A stretch of 34,562 nt of DNA from positions 1-34,562 of the forward strand of contig JAQUEY010000009.1 in NCBI GenBank assembly GCA_028684955.1, written 5' to 3'. Made by a program: the position numbers and the translations under genes. The stretch's first letter is position 1; each line of letters opens with the position of its first letter. Positions 8,147-17,300 of the stretch are shown one piece after another. This DNA comes from Eubacteriales bacterium (lineage in GTDB: Bacteria > Bacillota > Clostridia > Saccharofermentanales > UBA5734). The notes below the pieces were generated by a model that ran no database searches, was not told the origin of the DNA, and saw only the letters and a program-made list of their open reading frames with translations.

Positions 8147-9523
8147 TCAATCTGACAGCTGGCGACGCAAGCGGGCCATGAAAAAGCCATCTGTGTGGTG
8201 GCGATGGGGCAGCAGCTGGATCCAGCCATCGGCTGCTGAGAGGGCGAGTTTCGGATCTTTGAGCAAGGGCTCAGGCAGGCTGGGGACGATCGTTTCCAAC
8301 TGGAATGTCTTGCCTTGCTGGGTGGCCAGGAACTGTTCAACTTGACGGATGTTTTCGTCCGGATTGATGGTGCAGGTGCTGTAGACCAGGACACCCCCGG
8401 GGCGGACCAGGGTCGCTGCATTGAGCAGGATCTGGTGCTGCAGAGGGATCAGTCCGGTGATTTTCTCATGGGTCATGGTCAGGCGGATTTCTGGTTTCCG
8501 GGCCAGGAGGCCGAGCCCGCTGCAAGGAACATCGGCCAGGACCAGGTCGGCCTGACCGATCAAATCGTGCGTCCAGTCAGTGGCAGTTGCATCGGCTACT
8601 GCGGTGCGGATCGCATTCAGGCCAAGGCGATTGGCCTGATCATCAACCAGCGCGAGGCGCGCTGCTGACAGATCGAGGGCCAGAATCTGTCCCTGGTCGT
8701 TCATGGTTTCGGCCACATGAGTGGTTTTACCGCCCGGAGCGGCACATAGATCGATCACGCGCCAGCCTGGCTTTGGATCGGCAATGTGCGCAACCAGCAT
8801 GGCAGCCTCATCCTGGGCTGTGATCAGGCCTTCCTGGAAAGCGGCCAGCGAGCGGATCGAGTGGCCGTTGAGATCGAGCCGCAATGCCTCCGGGCAATAC
8901 AAGCCCGGTTCAGATTCGATGCCCTCTCTGGCCAAGCTTTCCTGCACACTGTGTACGGTTGTCCGGTGAAGATTGACCCTGACGGTCGTCGTTGCGAGAT
9001 TCTCCAGAGCAGCTGTGGCCAGGGACATGGCTTCTTCTAGACCGTACCATTTTTTAAGATAGCCAAACAACTCATTGGACAGTCCCGCTGCCAGGGCAGG
9101 TTTGTTCACTGGAAGCACTGGCCGGTCCGGTGCTGCCAGGCGGCGCAGACAGGCGTTCACAAGCTTGGCTGCACCAGGGTTGGCCAGATGCTGGGCCAAT
9201 TTGACGCTTTCGTTGACTGCAGCAGATGGCGGCACGGCATGAGCGTGGTAGAGCTGCCAGGCTCCAGCACGCAGGATAGTAAGGATAACCGGGTCCAGCT
9301 TTTCCAGCGGACGGTCCAGCACGCGCCCCAGCAGGTAGTCGAGGGCCGGCAGGTAGCTGATGGTTCCGTAAATGAGTGCGGAGGCAAAAGCGCGGTCGCG
9401 GGCGGTCAGGTTACGTTGATCCAGTTGCCGGATCGAACTGAGATTGGCATAGGCACCTTGCTCAAGAACATCCTGGAGCACCCGGACTGCAGCCAGGCGG
9501 GCTCCATCAACGGCGACGGTCAT
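8147..9523 (-). CDS. rsmB: 16S rRNA (cytosine-967-C5) methyltransferase RsmB
   Basis: RsmB (Sun/Fmu) makes m5C967 in 16S rRNA using SAM. The N-terminal third (about residues 1-135) is an all-helical NusB-like RNA-binding domain (DRAFASALIYGTISYLPALD). The C-terminal part is a Rossmann methyltransferase with the SAM loop DLCAAPGGKTTHVAE, motif IV DVPCSGLGLL holding one catalytic Cys, and motif VI YSTCTINPDEN holding the second. Length 458 is usual. The ATG at 9523 is preferred over GTG 9526, since GGAG lies 5 bases before the ATG. The first 17 bases overlap the end of the zinc peptidase gene, pointing to translational coupling. Confidence 0.96.
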   Translation of the reverse strand: MTVAVDGARLAAVRVLQDVLEQGAYANLSSIRQLDQRNLTARDRAFASALIYGTISYLPALDYLLGRVLDRPLEKLDPVILTILRAGAWQLYHAHAVPPSAAVNESVKLAQHLANPGAAKLVNACLRRLAAPDRPVLPVNKPALAAGLSNELFGYLKKWYGLEEAMSLATAALENLATTTVRVNLHRTTVHSVQESLAREGIESEPGLYCPEALRLDLNGHSIRSLAAFQEGLITAQDEAAMLVAHIADPKPGWRVIDLCAAPGGKTTHVAETMNDQGQILALDLSAARLALVDDQANRLGLNAIRTAVADATATDWTHDLIGQADLVLADVPCSGLGLLARKPEIRLTMTHEKITGLIPLQHQILLNAATLVRPGGVLVYSTCTINPDENIRQVEQFLATQQGKTFQLETIVPSLPEPLLKDPKLALSAADGWIQLLPHRHHTDGFFMARLRRQLSD

Positions 9524-10223
9524 CACGGCTCCGGGCCAGTAGGATCAGACGCAACAGGTTGGCAAAGGCAACCAGCGTGGAGGCAATGTACGTCATCGCG
9601 GCTGCCCGCAGGACTTTTTTGGCACCGCCCAGTTCTTCTTCGGTCATCAGGCCCTGGTCTTCGAGGATCCGGATGGCACGGTGGCTGGCATCGAATTCGA
9701 CCGGCAGTGTGATCAGGTAGAACAGGACAGCTCCGGCGAACAGCCAGATGCCAGCTGTAGTCAGAGGCGAACTGCCGAGGATGATGCCAAAAAGGGCCAG
9801 ATAGGGTCCGAACTGGGAGCCGATGTTGGCCACCGGGACAAGCGCCGACCGGACCTTGTTGGGCCAGAAACCAGCGGCATGCTGGATGGCATGGCCTGCT
9901 TCATGGGCTGCGACGCCAATGGCCGCAATCGAAGGACTGGCATAGGTGGAGTCGGACAGGCGCAGTACATGAGTGCGCGGGTCATAATGGTCTGTCAGTT
10001 GACCGGGGACCTGTTCAACCCGGACCTGGCGCAGGTTGTTGCTGTCGAGGATCCGGCGGGCGGCCGTGCTGCCGGTATAACCACTGCGCGTGGCCACCTG
10101 ACTGTATTTGTTGAACGCGCTTTTAACCATGCCCTGGGCGACCATGCTCAGGATCAGGGCCGGAATCACCAGGATCAGATAGTAGATGTCGAATCCGTAG
10201 AAAAGTCCAAGGGTTGAATTCAT
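9507..10223 (-). CDS. YugP-family membrane zinc metallopeptidase
   Basis: This 238-residue membrane protein belongs to the neutral zinc metallopeptidase family (Zn_peptidase_2, YugP-like). It shows an N-terminal membrane helix (YLILVIPALILSMVAQGMV), the zinc site HEAGH inside AAHEAGHAIQHA, and two or three more hydrophobic helices in the second half. FDASHRAIRIL follows the third helix, where the family has a conserved segment. The physiological substrate of the family is not established. Start ATG 10223 has GGGAGG 6 bases upstream; the open frame to 10268 lies within fmt and has no better start. The ATG overlaps the fmt stop as ATGA. Genes of this family between fmt and rsmB are common in Clostridia. 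Confidence 0.88.
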   Translation of the reverse strand: MNSTLGLFYGFDIYYLILVIPALILSMVAQGMVKSAFNKYSQVATRSGYTGSTAARRILDSNNLRQVRVEQVPGQLTDHYDPRTHVLRLSDSTYASPSIAAIGVAAHEAGHAIQHAAGFWPNKVRSALVPVANIGSQFGPYLALFGIILGSSPLTTAGIWLFAGAVLFYLITLPVEFDASHRAIRILEDQGLMTEEELGGAKKVLRAAAMTYIASTLVAFANLLRLILLARSRDDRRR

Positions 10224-11203
10224 GATAGACCTCCCATTCGCAGGCCGGTTGGATAATTGTGGGCGCAATCCTGGCTTTTCAGGCGTTTGCCACCCTCGGG
10301 CTGAATCTCCAGAAGATCGAGGGCACCTTCGCTGGCAGCAATGGTGATGCCGGAAGGCTGGGCAGCCACGATGGTGCCGGGGGCGTGCTGTTTTGCCAGT
10401 GCAAGCAAGGCCTCATCCTGTGTCACCTTTGCAAGATGGACCTTGAGTCTTTTCCCATCTGGGAAAGTTGTCCAGGCACCTGGCCAGGGGTAAGTCCCGC
10501 GCACTTGATTGTGAAGCGCGGCAGCTGGCCGGGTCCAATCGATGTGGCCTGTCTCACGGTTGACCAGGGCAGCGTAAGTTGCTTTTGATTCATCTTGTTT
10601 CATGGGCTTCAGCGTGTGATCCAAAAAACCCTGGATGGCTGTTGGGAGCAGGTTGGCACCTAGCGTTGCCAAAGCATCCATCAGCTGGCCTGCGTCCATG
10701 TCCGGCGGGATCGGGAGACGGCCTTGCAGCAGAATGTCGCCGGTGTCCATGCCCTCATCCATCAACATGATTGTGATCCCGGTCTCAGCCCGGCCATCGA
10801 TGATGCTCCACTGCACAGGAGCCGCTCCGCGATACTCAGGCAGGAGCGAACCATGGATATTAAGGCAACCGAGAGATGGGATCTGGAGAATATCAGCGGG
10901 CAGGATCCGGCCATAGGCGGCAGTGACAATCATGTCCGGAGCGAAATCGCGCAGCTGGGCGGCGAATTCGCCGGTGCGGATTTTTGTTGGCTGGAGAACT
11001 GGAATGCCCAGCTCGATGGCAGCCTGCTTGACCGGCGGCGCTGTCAGGACCTGATGACGGCCGGTTGGCTTATCCGGTTGGCAAACGACAGCCAGAACCG
11101 GGAATCCATCCTGAACCAGTCTGCGCAAAGACGGGACGGCAAAATCGGGGGTTCCCATGAAGACGATTCCGGGTTTCTGATGGTTCACAGATGCCTTCAT
11201 CAT
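10220..11203 (-). CDS. fmt: Methionyl-tRNA formyltransferase
   Basis: Fmt formylates initiator Met-tRNA with 10-formyltetrahydrofolate before translation starts. The N-terminal catalytic domain shows FMGTPDFAVPSL, the folate/active-site segment NIHGSLLPEYRGAAPVQW (with catalytic Asn and His) and MDEGMDTGDIL. The C-terminal OB-type tRNA-binding domain follows (about residues 210-327). The 327-residue length is typical. The ATG at 11203 overlaps the def stop as ATGA, and no strong Shine-Dalgarno is visible, so def and fmt should be translationally coupled. Formylation (Fmt) and deformylation (Def) are thus produced together. Confidence 0.97.
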   Translation of the reverse strand: MMKASVNHQKPGIVFMGTPDFAVPSLRRLVQDGFPVLAVVCQPDKPTGRHQVLTAPPVKQAAIELGIPVLQPTKIRTGEFAAQLRDFAPDMIVTAAYGRILPADILQIPSLGCLNIHGSLLPEYRGAAPVQWSIIDGRAETGITIMLMDEGMDTGDILLQGRLPIPPDMDAGQLMDALATLGANLLPTAIQGFLDHTLKPMKQDESKATYAALVNRETGHIDWTRPAAALHNQVRGTYPWPGAWTTFPDGKRLKVHLAKVTQDEALLALAKQHAPGTIVAAQPSGITIAASEGALDLLEIQPEGGKRLKSQDCAHNYPTGLRMGGLS

Positions 11204-11661
11204 TCGGAAAGCAGGGGGCCTTTGACTTTGTCCCTGAACAAGATGCCATCCAGGTGATCATTCTCATGACAAATGCAGACAGCCTTCAGGCCTTCCGCCG
11301 GCAAGCTGAATGGCTGGCCATGGCGGTCTTGTCCCTCCAGGACAAGGGTCGCCGGACGTTCCACGTCGCCATATTTGCCCGGGATCGACAGGCAGCCTTC
11401 CTGGTAAATCTGCGATCCTTTGCTGTGCTTGATCACGGGATTGATTACAGCCAGCGGTCCGCTGCCATCCTGCAAGTCCATGACAAACAAGCGGCGCAAG
11501 ACGCCGACTTGTGGTGCGGCCAGGCCGATGCCATTGTTAGCGTACATGGTTTCAAACATATCATCGATCAGGGTCTGCAATTTATCATCAAATGCGGTGA
11601 CCGGGCGGCTGGTCTTGCGCAGGGTTTCTTCCCCGTCTATCAGGATTTGTCGTAGTGCCAA
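11200..11661 (-). CDS. def: Peptide deformylase
   Basis: Def removes the N-formyl group from new proteins. All three family motifs are present: GIGLAAPQVG, EGCLSIPG (metal-ligand Cys) and HENDHLDG (the HExxH-type metal site). The protein is 153 residues, the short form. The start is TTG 11661, fixed by GGAGG 9 bases upstream and by the family's MALR-like N terminus; no ATG fits. This is the first gene of the long operon leading to thiN and lies about 200 bases downstream of an extended -10 promoter. The TTG start may hold translation of this enzyme, and of the coupled fmt, at a modest level. Confidence 0.96.
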   Translation of the reverse strand: MALRQILIDGEETLRKTSRPVTAFDDKLQTLIDDMFETMYANNGIGLAAPQVGVLRRLFVMDLQDGSGPLAVINPVIKHSKGSQIYQEGCLSIPGKYGDVERPATLVLEGQDRHGQPFSLPAEGLKAVCICHENDHLDGILFRDKVKGPLLSE

Positions 11662-11683
11662 GGGTATAGTCCTCCGAGAATAT

Positions 11684-11769
11684 GGGTGTGGGAGTGGGAG
11701 TGGTTGGGGCGGATTGGGCAGGCCCGTTCAGGCTTGAGGCTGGGGCGGGCGGGTGCATGTTGGGATGGG
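11684..11769 (+). other. G-rich stretch with G-quadruplex pattern in the def leader
   Basis: The plus strand carries GGG-TGT-GGG-AGT-GGG-N7-GGGG at 11684-11709, a canonical four-run quadruplex pattern. A second cluster at 11742-11769 has GGGG-C-GGG-C-GGG, then after 8 bases GGG-AT-GGG. Because def is transcribed from the other strand, these runs are in the template and the leader RNA is C-rich. A separate 6-bp hairpin (AGCTCG/CGAGCT) is at 11779-11795. No protein-coding sequence is convincing here. Confidence 0.5.
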
Positions 11770-11867
11770 CAAGCGTCGAGCTCGGTGAACGAGCTGGGGT
11801 GATTGGGTATGGTCTGACAGGTCTTCAGATGAAAAAACCTCCATACCAGCACTGAAACGTGCAAGAT

Positions 11868-11876
11868 ATTATAGCA
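11868..11876 (-). promoter_or_regulatory. Extended -10 promoter for the def operon
   Basis: On the minus strand this reads TGCTATAAT: a perfect -10 hexamer preceded by the TGn extension. The hexamer 17 bases upstream (TACCGT) is a poor -35, as is usual for extended -10 promoters. Transcription would start near 11861, leaving a leader of about 200 bases before def. The surrounding 11662-12039 gap otherwise holds the G-rich stretch and the repeat pair listed separately. I found no clear terminator for priA in it. Confidence 0.65.
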
Positions 11877-11932
11877 CAAAACAGCAAGGGACGGTAGTGA
11901 GTGGGGTGGTGAATCTGAGACTTCAAAGCAAG

Positions 11933-11993
11933 TCCGGTAACGGTGTCAGACCTCGGGGCAGATCCGACCCTCGTTCCGGAAACGGTGTCAGAC
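11933..11993 (+). repeat. Pair of 19-base direct repeats (REP-like)
   Basis: TCCGGTAACGGTGTCAGAC at 11933-11951 recurs at 11975-11993 with one change (TCCGGAAACGGTGTCAGAC), 42 bases apart start to start. Between them is an imperfect hairpin (CGGGG... CCCTCG). Sequences of the form ACGGTGTCTGACACC are often found beside IS200-like (Y1, RAYT-type) transposases in bacterial genomes. I therefore read this as a REP-like element or the scar of one, but no transposase is present in the window. Confidence 0.5.
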
Positions 11994-12039
11994 ATTACCC
12001 AGCGCCCTCGCTAGTTGCCTTCCCATCTCAATCGATTCT

Positions 12040-14352
12040 TTACAGCAAGCTGTAGGGGTCGATGTCTATGGTCAGGGAAAGGGGTTGCAGGTCGATGTGA
12101 GCCAAGGCGGTATGGAGAAACTGGGAGAGGGAGGCATTGTCCTTGCCTTTGACGATCATGCGGTAGCGGTAGCGGCCACGCAGCTGGTACAGAGGGGCTC
12201 GGCCGGGCTCGAGCAGTTCAATGGCATGCGCAGGTTCGCCGTGCCGAGCAATTCCAGAATGTGCGCTGCCAGATTGTGCCACGTGCTTTTCACTCAGCCG
12301 AGCGACCAGCAGGGCCTGGATCTGGAAGATTTTCTCGCGCACGTTTTTTTCATTCTGGCCGGAGACCAGAATGAGGGCGATGGCACCAAAGGGCGGGTAG
12401 TGCATGGCTTTGCGGAACGTGATTTCCTGCTGGTAGAAGCGCTCATAGTCCTGGGCAGCAGCTGCGGTAATCGCGTAATCGTCGGTGTTGTAGGCCTGGA
12501 TGTAGACTTCGCCGGCGTGCTCGCCACGGCCGGCACGGCCAGCGGCCTGGGTGATCAGGGCGAAGGCGCGCTCGGAAGCCCGGAAATCCGACAGGCCCAG
12601 CATCAGGTCAGCGGACAGGATGCCGACGACAGTGACATTCGGATAATCGTGACCTTTGGCGATCATCTGGGTGCCGATCAGGACATCGGCTTCGTGGCGG
12701 GCAAACTGGTCCAGGAGTTGGGCGTGGGACTGACGGCCGGTGGTCGTGTCCTGGTCCATGCGGATGGCTGTCGCCGGGGCATATTCCTCAAGGAAGAGTT
12801 TCTCGATTTGCTGGGTCCCTGCTCCGAAACGGCCGATGCGTTCACTGCCACAGACAGGGCAACGACTGGGGGGCGGCATGATTTTGCCGCAGTAGTGGCA
12901 AACCAGCTGGATCTGCTCGCGTGTTGTAGCAGTGGCCGGACGGACGTGGCAGGTCATCGAGACGCTGCAGGTTTTACATTTGATGACATGGCCGCACTGG
13001 CGGCAGAGCATGAAACCAGCCATGCCACGACGGTTGATGAAGAGCATGGCTTGCTTTTTGGCGGCAAAGGCCCGGCGCAAAGCCCGGTCCAGCGGCCGGC
13101 TGAAAACGCTGCGGTTGCCTTCACGCAACTCTTGGCGCATGTCAACGATCTGAGTCTGGGGCAGCTGGCTGTCACCAATGCGCTGGTCCAGGCGCAGCAA
13201 AGTGGCCTTGCCAATGGTCGTCCGGTAAAAAGTCTCAATTGCCGGCGTCGCCGAGCCAAGAACGAGGACGCCGTCCATCTCGCGGCAGCGCAGGCGGGCA
13301 ATATCGCGGGCATGATAGCGTGGGTGGGTTTCGGATTTATAGGTCGTTTCCTGCTCTTCGTCGATGATGATCAGGCCGAGGTTTTTCAGGGGGGCAAAAA
13401 TGGCAGAGCGGGCGCCGACCACAACGGAAACCTCTTCACGCAAGATACGTTGCCACTGTTCGTAGCGCTCCGACGGGGTCAGCCGGCTGTGCAGGACTGC
13501 AGCACCCGATCCAAAACGGGAGCGGATTCTGGACACCATCTGGGGCGTCAGGGAGATCTCCGGCACCAGGATAATCACACCACGGCCGAGCTGGATGGCC
13601 AGACGGGCTGTCTGGAGGTAAACCTCAGTCTTACCGCTGCCGGTGATGCCAAAAAGGACAAATTCAGCCAATTGTTTTTCGTCACCCGATGCAGCCAGGG
13701 CCGCATGGATCCGGACAATGGCCTCGTGCTGGCCGTCATTGGGCACGAAGTCAGGGACCGTTTCATACGCGGCTTCTTCCCCACCTGACCGGCGGACTTC
13801 CTGTTTGAAATAGCGGATCAGGTCCTTCTTCTCGAGTGTTTTCAATACGGCCCGGCTGATCTGGCAGGCATGCATCAACTCAGGGACAGGCACGGCACCA
13901 TATTCCAGCAGCATCTCGATCACGCGCTGGTGACCGATGCGGTCGATTTCGCCGTCATTGAGGCGCCGGGCAGCCTCGGCTGGATCGGGTAGCTCGGCCA
14001 TGCGGACGAGCTTGTCACCAACGGCGGCGACCGCTGACGGCACCATCAGGCGCAGGGCATCGCCATAGGTGCAGCCATACCGTTGGCGCATCAGTCCGGC
14101 GAGCTGCAGCTGATCATGGCGCAGGACCGGCCGGTCGCTTAAAAGCCGCTGGACGGGTTTGACATGGAAATCCGTGCCAGATTCGCTTTCGATCGACAGG
14201 ACAAAAGCCTGGACCAGACGATTACCATTGCCAAAAGGAATTTCGACCCAGCTACCACTTGAGAGGCACGGAGCCAGGCTCGGCGGCACGGCGTAGGTGT
14301 ATTCCCTGTCAAACGCTCGCGTGGCTTCTTTGAGGACGACCCGGCAAAACAT
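12040..14352 (-). CDS. priA: Primosomal replication restart helicase PriA
   Basis: PriA is the 3'-5' DNA helicase that recognises stalled forks and reloads the replisome. The 770-residue protein has an N-terminal 3'-DNA-end-binding domain (about 1-105), a winged-helix region, then helicase lobes with Walker A GITGSGKTEVY (Lys241) and the DEAH-like box as DEEQE. Between the lobes are eight Cys in four paired groups (CRQC, CKTC, CHYC, CPVC) for two zinc ions. GTQMIAKGHDYPNVTVVG and QAAGRAGRG are the later helicase motifs. The ATG at 14352 lies 11 bases after polC with GAGG about 8 bases upstream. It is the last gene of the rpsB-to-priA run. Confidence 0.96.
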   Translation of the reverse strand: MFCRVVLKEATRAFDREYTYAVPPSLAPCLSSGSWVEIPFGNGNRLVQAFVLSIESESGTDFHVKPVQRLLSDRPVLRHDQLQLAGLMRQRYGCTYGDALRLMVPSAVAAVGDKLVRMAELPDPAEAARRLNDGEIDRIGHQRVIEMLLEYGAVPVPELMHACQISRAVLKTLEKKDLIRYFKQEVRRSGGEEAAYETVPDFVPNDGQHEAIVRIHAALAASGDEKQLAEFVLFGITGSGKTEVYLQTARLAIQLGRGVIILVPEISLTPQMVSRIRSRFGSGAAVLHSRLTPSERYEQWQRILREEVSVVVGARSAIFAPLKNLGLIIIDEEQETTYKSETHPRYHARDIARLRCREMDGVLVLGSATPAIETFYRTTIGKATLLRLDQRIGDSQLPQTQIVDMRQELREGNRSVFSRPLDRALRRAFAAKKQAMLFINRRGMAGFMLCRQCGHVIKCKTCSVSMTCHVRPATATTREQIQLVCHYCGKIMPPPSRCPVCGSERIGRFGAGTQQIEKLFLEEYAPATAIRMDQDTTTGRQSHAQLLDQFARHEADVLIGTQMIAKGHDYPNVTVVGILSADLMLGLSDFRASERAFALITQAAGRAGRGEHAGEVYIQAYNTDDYAITAAAAQDYERFYQQEITFRKAMHYPPFGAIALILVSGQNEKNVREKIFQIQALLVARLSEKHVAQSGSAHSGIARHGEPAHAIELLEPGRAPLYQLRGRYRYRMIVKGKDNASLSQFLHTALAHIDLQPLSLTIDIDPYSLL

Positions 14353-14363
14353 CGCGTCTGACC

Positions 14364-17300
14364 TCAGGCCATCAGGGAAAACAGGTCCATCTGGGCTGAT
14401 TCCGGCATGCCATCGAGGCAGCCGGCAGAAGCCAGGGTGGCGATGGCGCTCTGGCCGATGGCGGCCCGGCGCGCCAGTTCATCGCGTGACAGGAATGGGC
14501 CATCGGCGCGGGCGGCTACGATGGCTTCAGCGATCGCCGGGCTGATGCCGGGGATCGCGTTCAGCGGCGGCCGGATCTTGCCCGGTGAATCGATGGCGAA
14601 TGCAGTGGCGGCCGAAGTATAGAGGTCAATCGGCAGGAAATCAATCCCGCGCAGCTGCATCTCTTCCACCAGCTCGATGATGTAGTAGATCTTCTGTTCC
14701 CGGTCGGACACCTCGCGAAATCGGCTCTTGAGATCAGCCCGGGTGCGACTGACCATGGCCGCAGGCTTGACCATCAGGGAGCTGTCGAATTCATCGGCAC
14801 GCACGGTGAAATAGGCGCTGTAGTAAGCCTCCGGGTGGTAGACCTTGAACCAGGCGATGCGCAGGCTCGAGATCGTGTAGGCGGCGGCATGGGCTTTCGG
14901 GAACATGTACTTGATCTTCTTGCAGGAATCGATATACCAGTCCGGGATGTGGTTGTCGCGCATCAGCTGCTCGTGTTCCGGCGACAGACCTTTGCCCTTG
15001 CGGACTTTTTCCATGATGTCAAAGGAGGCCTTGTTAGGCAGGCCCTGGTGGATCAGCCAGGTCATGATGCTGTCACGGCAGCCGATGACGTCGTTGATCG
15101 TGCAGATGCCGCCGCGGATGAGCTCCTGAGCATTGCCTTTCCAGACATCGGTGCCATGGGACAGGCCCATCAGCTGGACCAGGTCGAAAAAGCGGGTCGG
15201 CCGGGTCTCGCGGATCATGTCGCGCGCCATGAAGGTGCCCATTTCCGGCAGGCCGAGTGTCGCTGAGTCTGCGGGTGACGAGCCATCCGGAATACCCAGC
15301 GCCTCAGTCGAGCAGAACAGGGACATGACTTTCTCATCCGGGATTGGGATGGTCCGGACATCAATCCCGGTCAGGTCGCCGAGCATCTTGAGCATGGTCG
15401 GGTCATCATGGCCGAGCACGTCGAGCTTTAAAATCGTGTCGTGCATCGCATTGAAGTCGAAATGGGTCGTGACCGTACCCCCATCACGCTTGTCCGCCGG
15501 ATGCTGGATCGGCGTGAAATCGTAAATATCGCGTTCTTTGGGCACAACGACGATACCTCCCGGATGCTGGCCAGTGGTGCGCTTGACCCCGATCAGTCCC
15601 TGCGAAAGCCGGGCAATTTCAGCCTGAGTCGTGAACTTGTCCTGTTTTTCAAAATACTTGGCCACCATCGCCTGGGCGTTTTTCTCGGCAAAGCCGCTGA
15701 TCGTGCCTGCCCGGAAGGTGTGCGACGAACCGAACATTTCTTCGATGAATTTGTGGGCCCGGGCCTGGTATTCACCCGAGAAATTGAGGTCGATATCCGG
15801 CTGTTTGTCTCCCTTGAAGCCAAGAAAGGTCTCAAAAGGGATGTCCTGGCCTTCCCGGGTCAGGGCTGTGCCGCATTCTGGGCAGGCCTTGGCCGGCAGA
15901 TCATACCCAGAACCATACTGGCCGCTGGCATCGGGTTCGAAGTAGTGGCACTGCGGGCACACATAGTGCGGCAGGAGCGGATTGACCTCGGTGATACCGC
16001 ACAAGGTCGCGACCAAAGACGATCCGACAGAACCCCGCGAACCAACAATGTAGCCATCGTCGTTGGACTGGCGCACCAGGTGATGGGCAATGTAGTACAT
16101 GACCGAAAAACCGTTGTCAATGATCGAATGCAGTTCACGCTCGATCCGTTCACGCACGACGTCTGGCAGTTCTCCATCCCGGCCATACATGGCCTGGGCC
16201 GTGTCCCAAGTCAGGTGGCGAACGTCGTCAGGCGCTGAGGCAATGATCGGCGGAAACGATCCGTCAGGAAAAGGCTTGAGGTCAGGATCGACCTGGTCAG
16301 CGATGGCCTGGGGCTGGGTGATGACCACATCGCGGGCCACAGCATCGCCCAGGTAAGCGAACTCAGCCAGCATTTCGCCAGTGGTGCGCAGGTGCAAGTC
16401 CGGCTGGTCAGCGAAATCGGAATAGCCGTTGTCAGCCAGCAGGATACGACGGAATTCGGCGTCTTCACGCTCCAGGAAATGAACGTCGCAGGTGGCACAG
16501 ACCGGCTTTCGGGTGCGCTGGCCGAGGGCGACGATCAGCCGGTTCAGGTTGCGCAGGTCTTCTTCCGAATGGAGGCCGCTCGATTCCTGACGCAAATAAT
16601 AGCCGTTATTGGAAACCGGCTGGATTTCGAGATAATCGTAAAAGCGCGCTTTGTCGACCGCCGGCTGCTGCATCAGGAGAGACTTGGCGGCATCATACTG
16701 ATTACCGGATGCCCGGTAGGCCTCGAGCACGGTCTGGAACAGTTCGCCAGCCTCACAGGCACTGCCAATGACAAGTCCTGAGCGGAAGTACTGCAGCAAA
16801 GCACGGGGAATGCGCGGACGCATGTGGAAAAAGCGCGTGTGTGAGGCCGAGACCAGGCGATACAAATTGTAGAGGCCTAGGTTGTCCTTGGCCAGCAGGA
16901 TCACATGGTAAACCGACCGGCGATGTTCACGGACTTCTTCATCGCTGAGGTGGCCAAGCTTCGCATTCAGCTCCGACAGGCTGGCTGCGCCTGAGCGCTG
17001 GTAAAGCCGGGCGAATATCTCGCCACAGACGCGGGCGTCATCGTCGGCGCGGTGGTGGCGGTCCTGGCTGACACCCAGATGGGCAGCGACCGTATTGAGC
17101 TTGTGATTGGCCAGCTCAGGGATCATGGCCCGGGACAAGGCAAGAGTGTCAACAAGCGGCGGATTGAATTTCAGGCGCGGGTCGTTTTCAACAGGCGTGC
17201 GGAAGCCCTCGTAGCGTATGAAGGCCAGATCGAAAAAGGCATTGTGGGCGACAACGGGTTTGTCGCCGATCCGTTCTGCCAATTCGCAGAACACGGTCCA

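Noticed and set aside
11779-11795. AGCTCG/CGAGCT hairpin as a terminator
   Set aside because: The stem is only 6 bp and no T-tract follows on either strand.
11640-11879. 79-codon minus-strand frame in the def leader
   Set aside because: It overlaps the promoter -10, has low-complexity composition and no credible binding site.
12085-13788. 567-codon open frame on the plus strand opposite priA
   Set aside because: It is a shadow of priA: the minus strand encodes all PriA motifs, and the plus product matches no family I know and has no binding site.
15441-16238. Long plus-strand frames opposite polC (also 17052-17885)
   Set aside because: High GC content leaves long antisense frames; PolC motifs on the minus strand are intact throughout.
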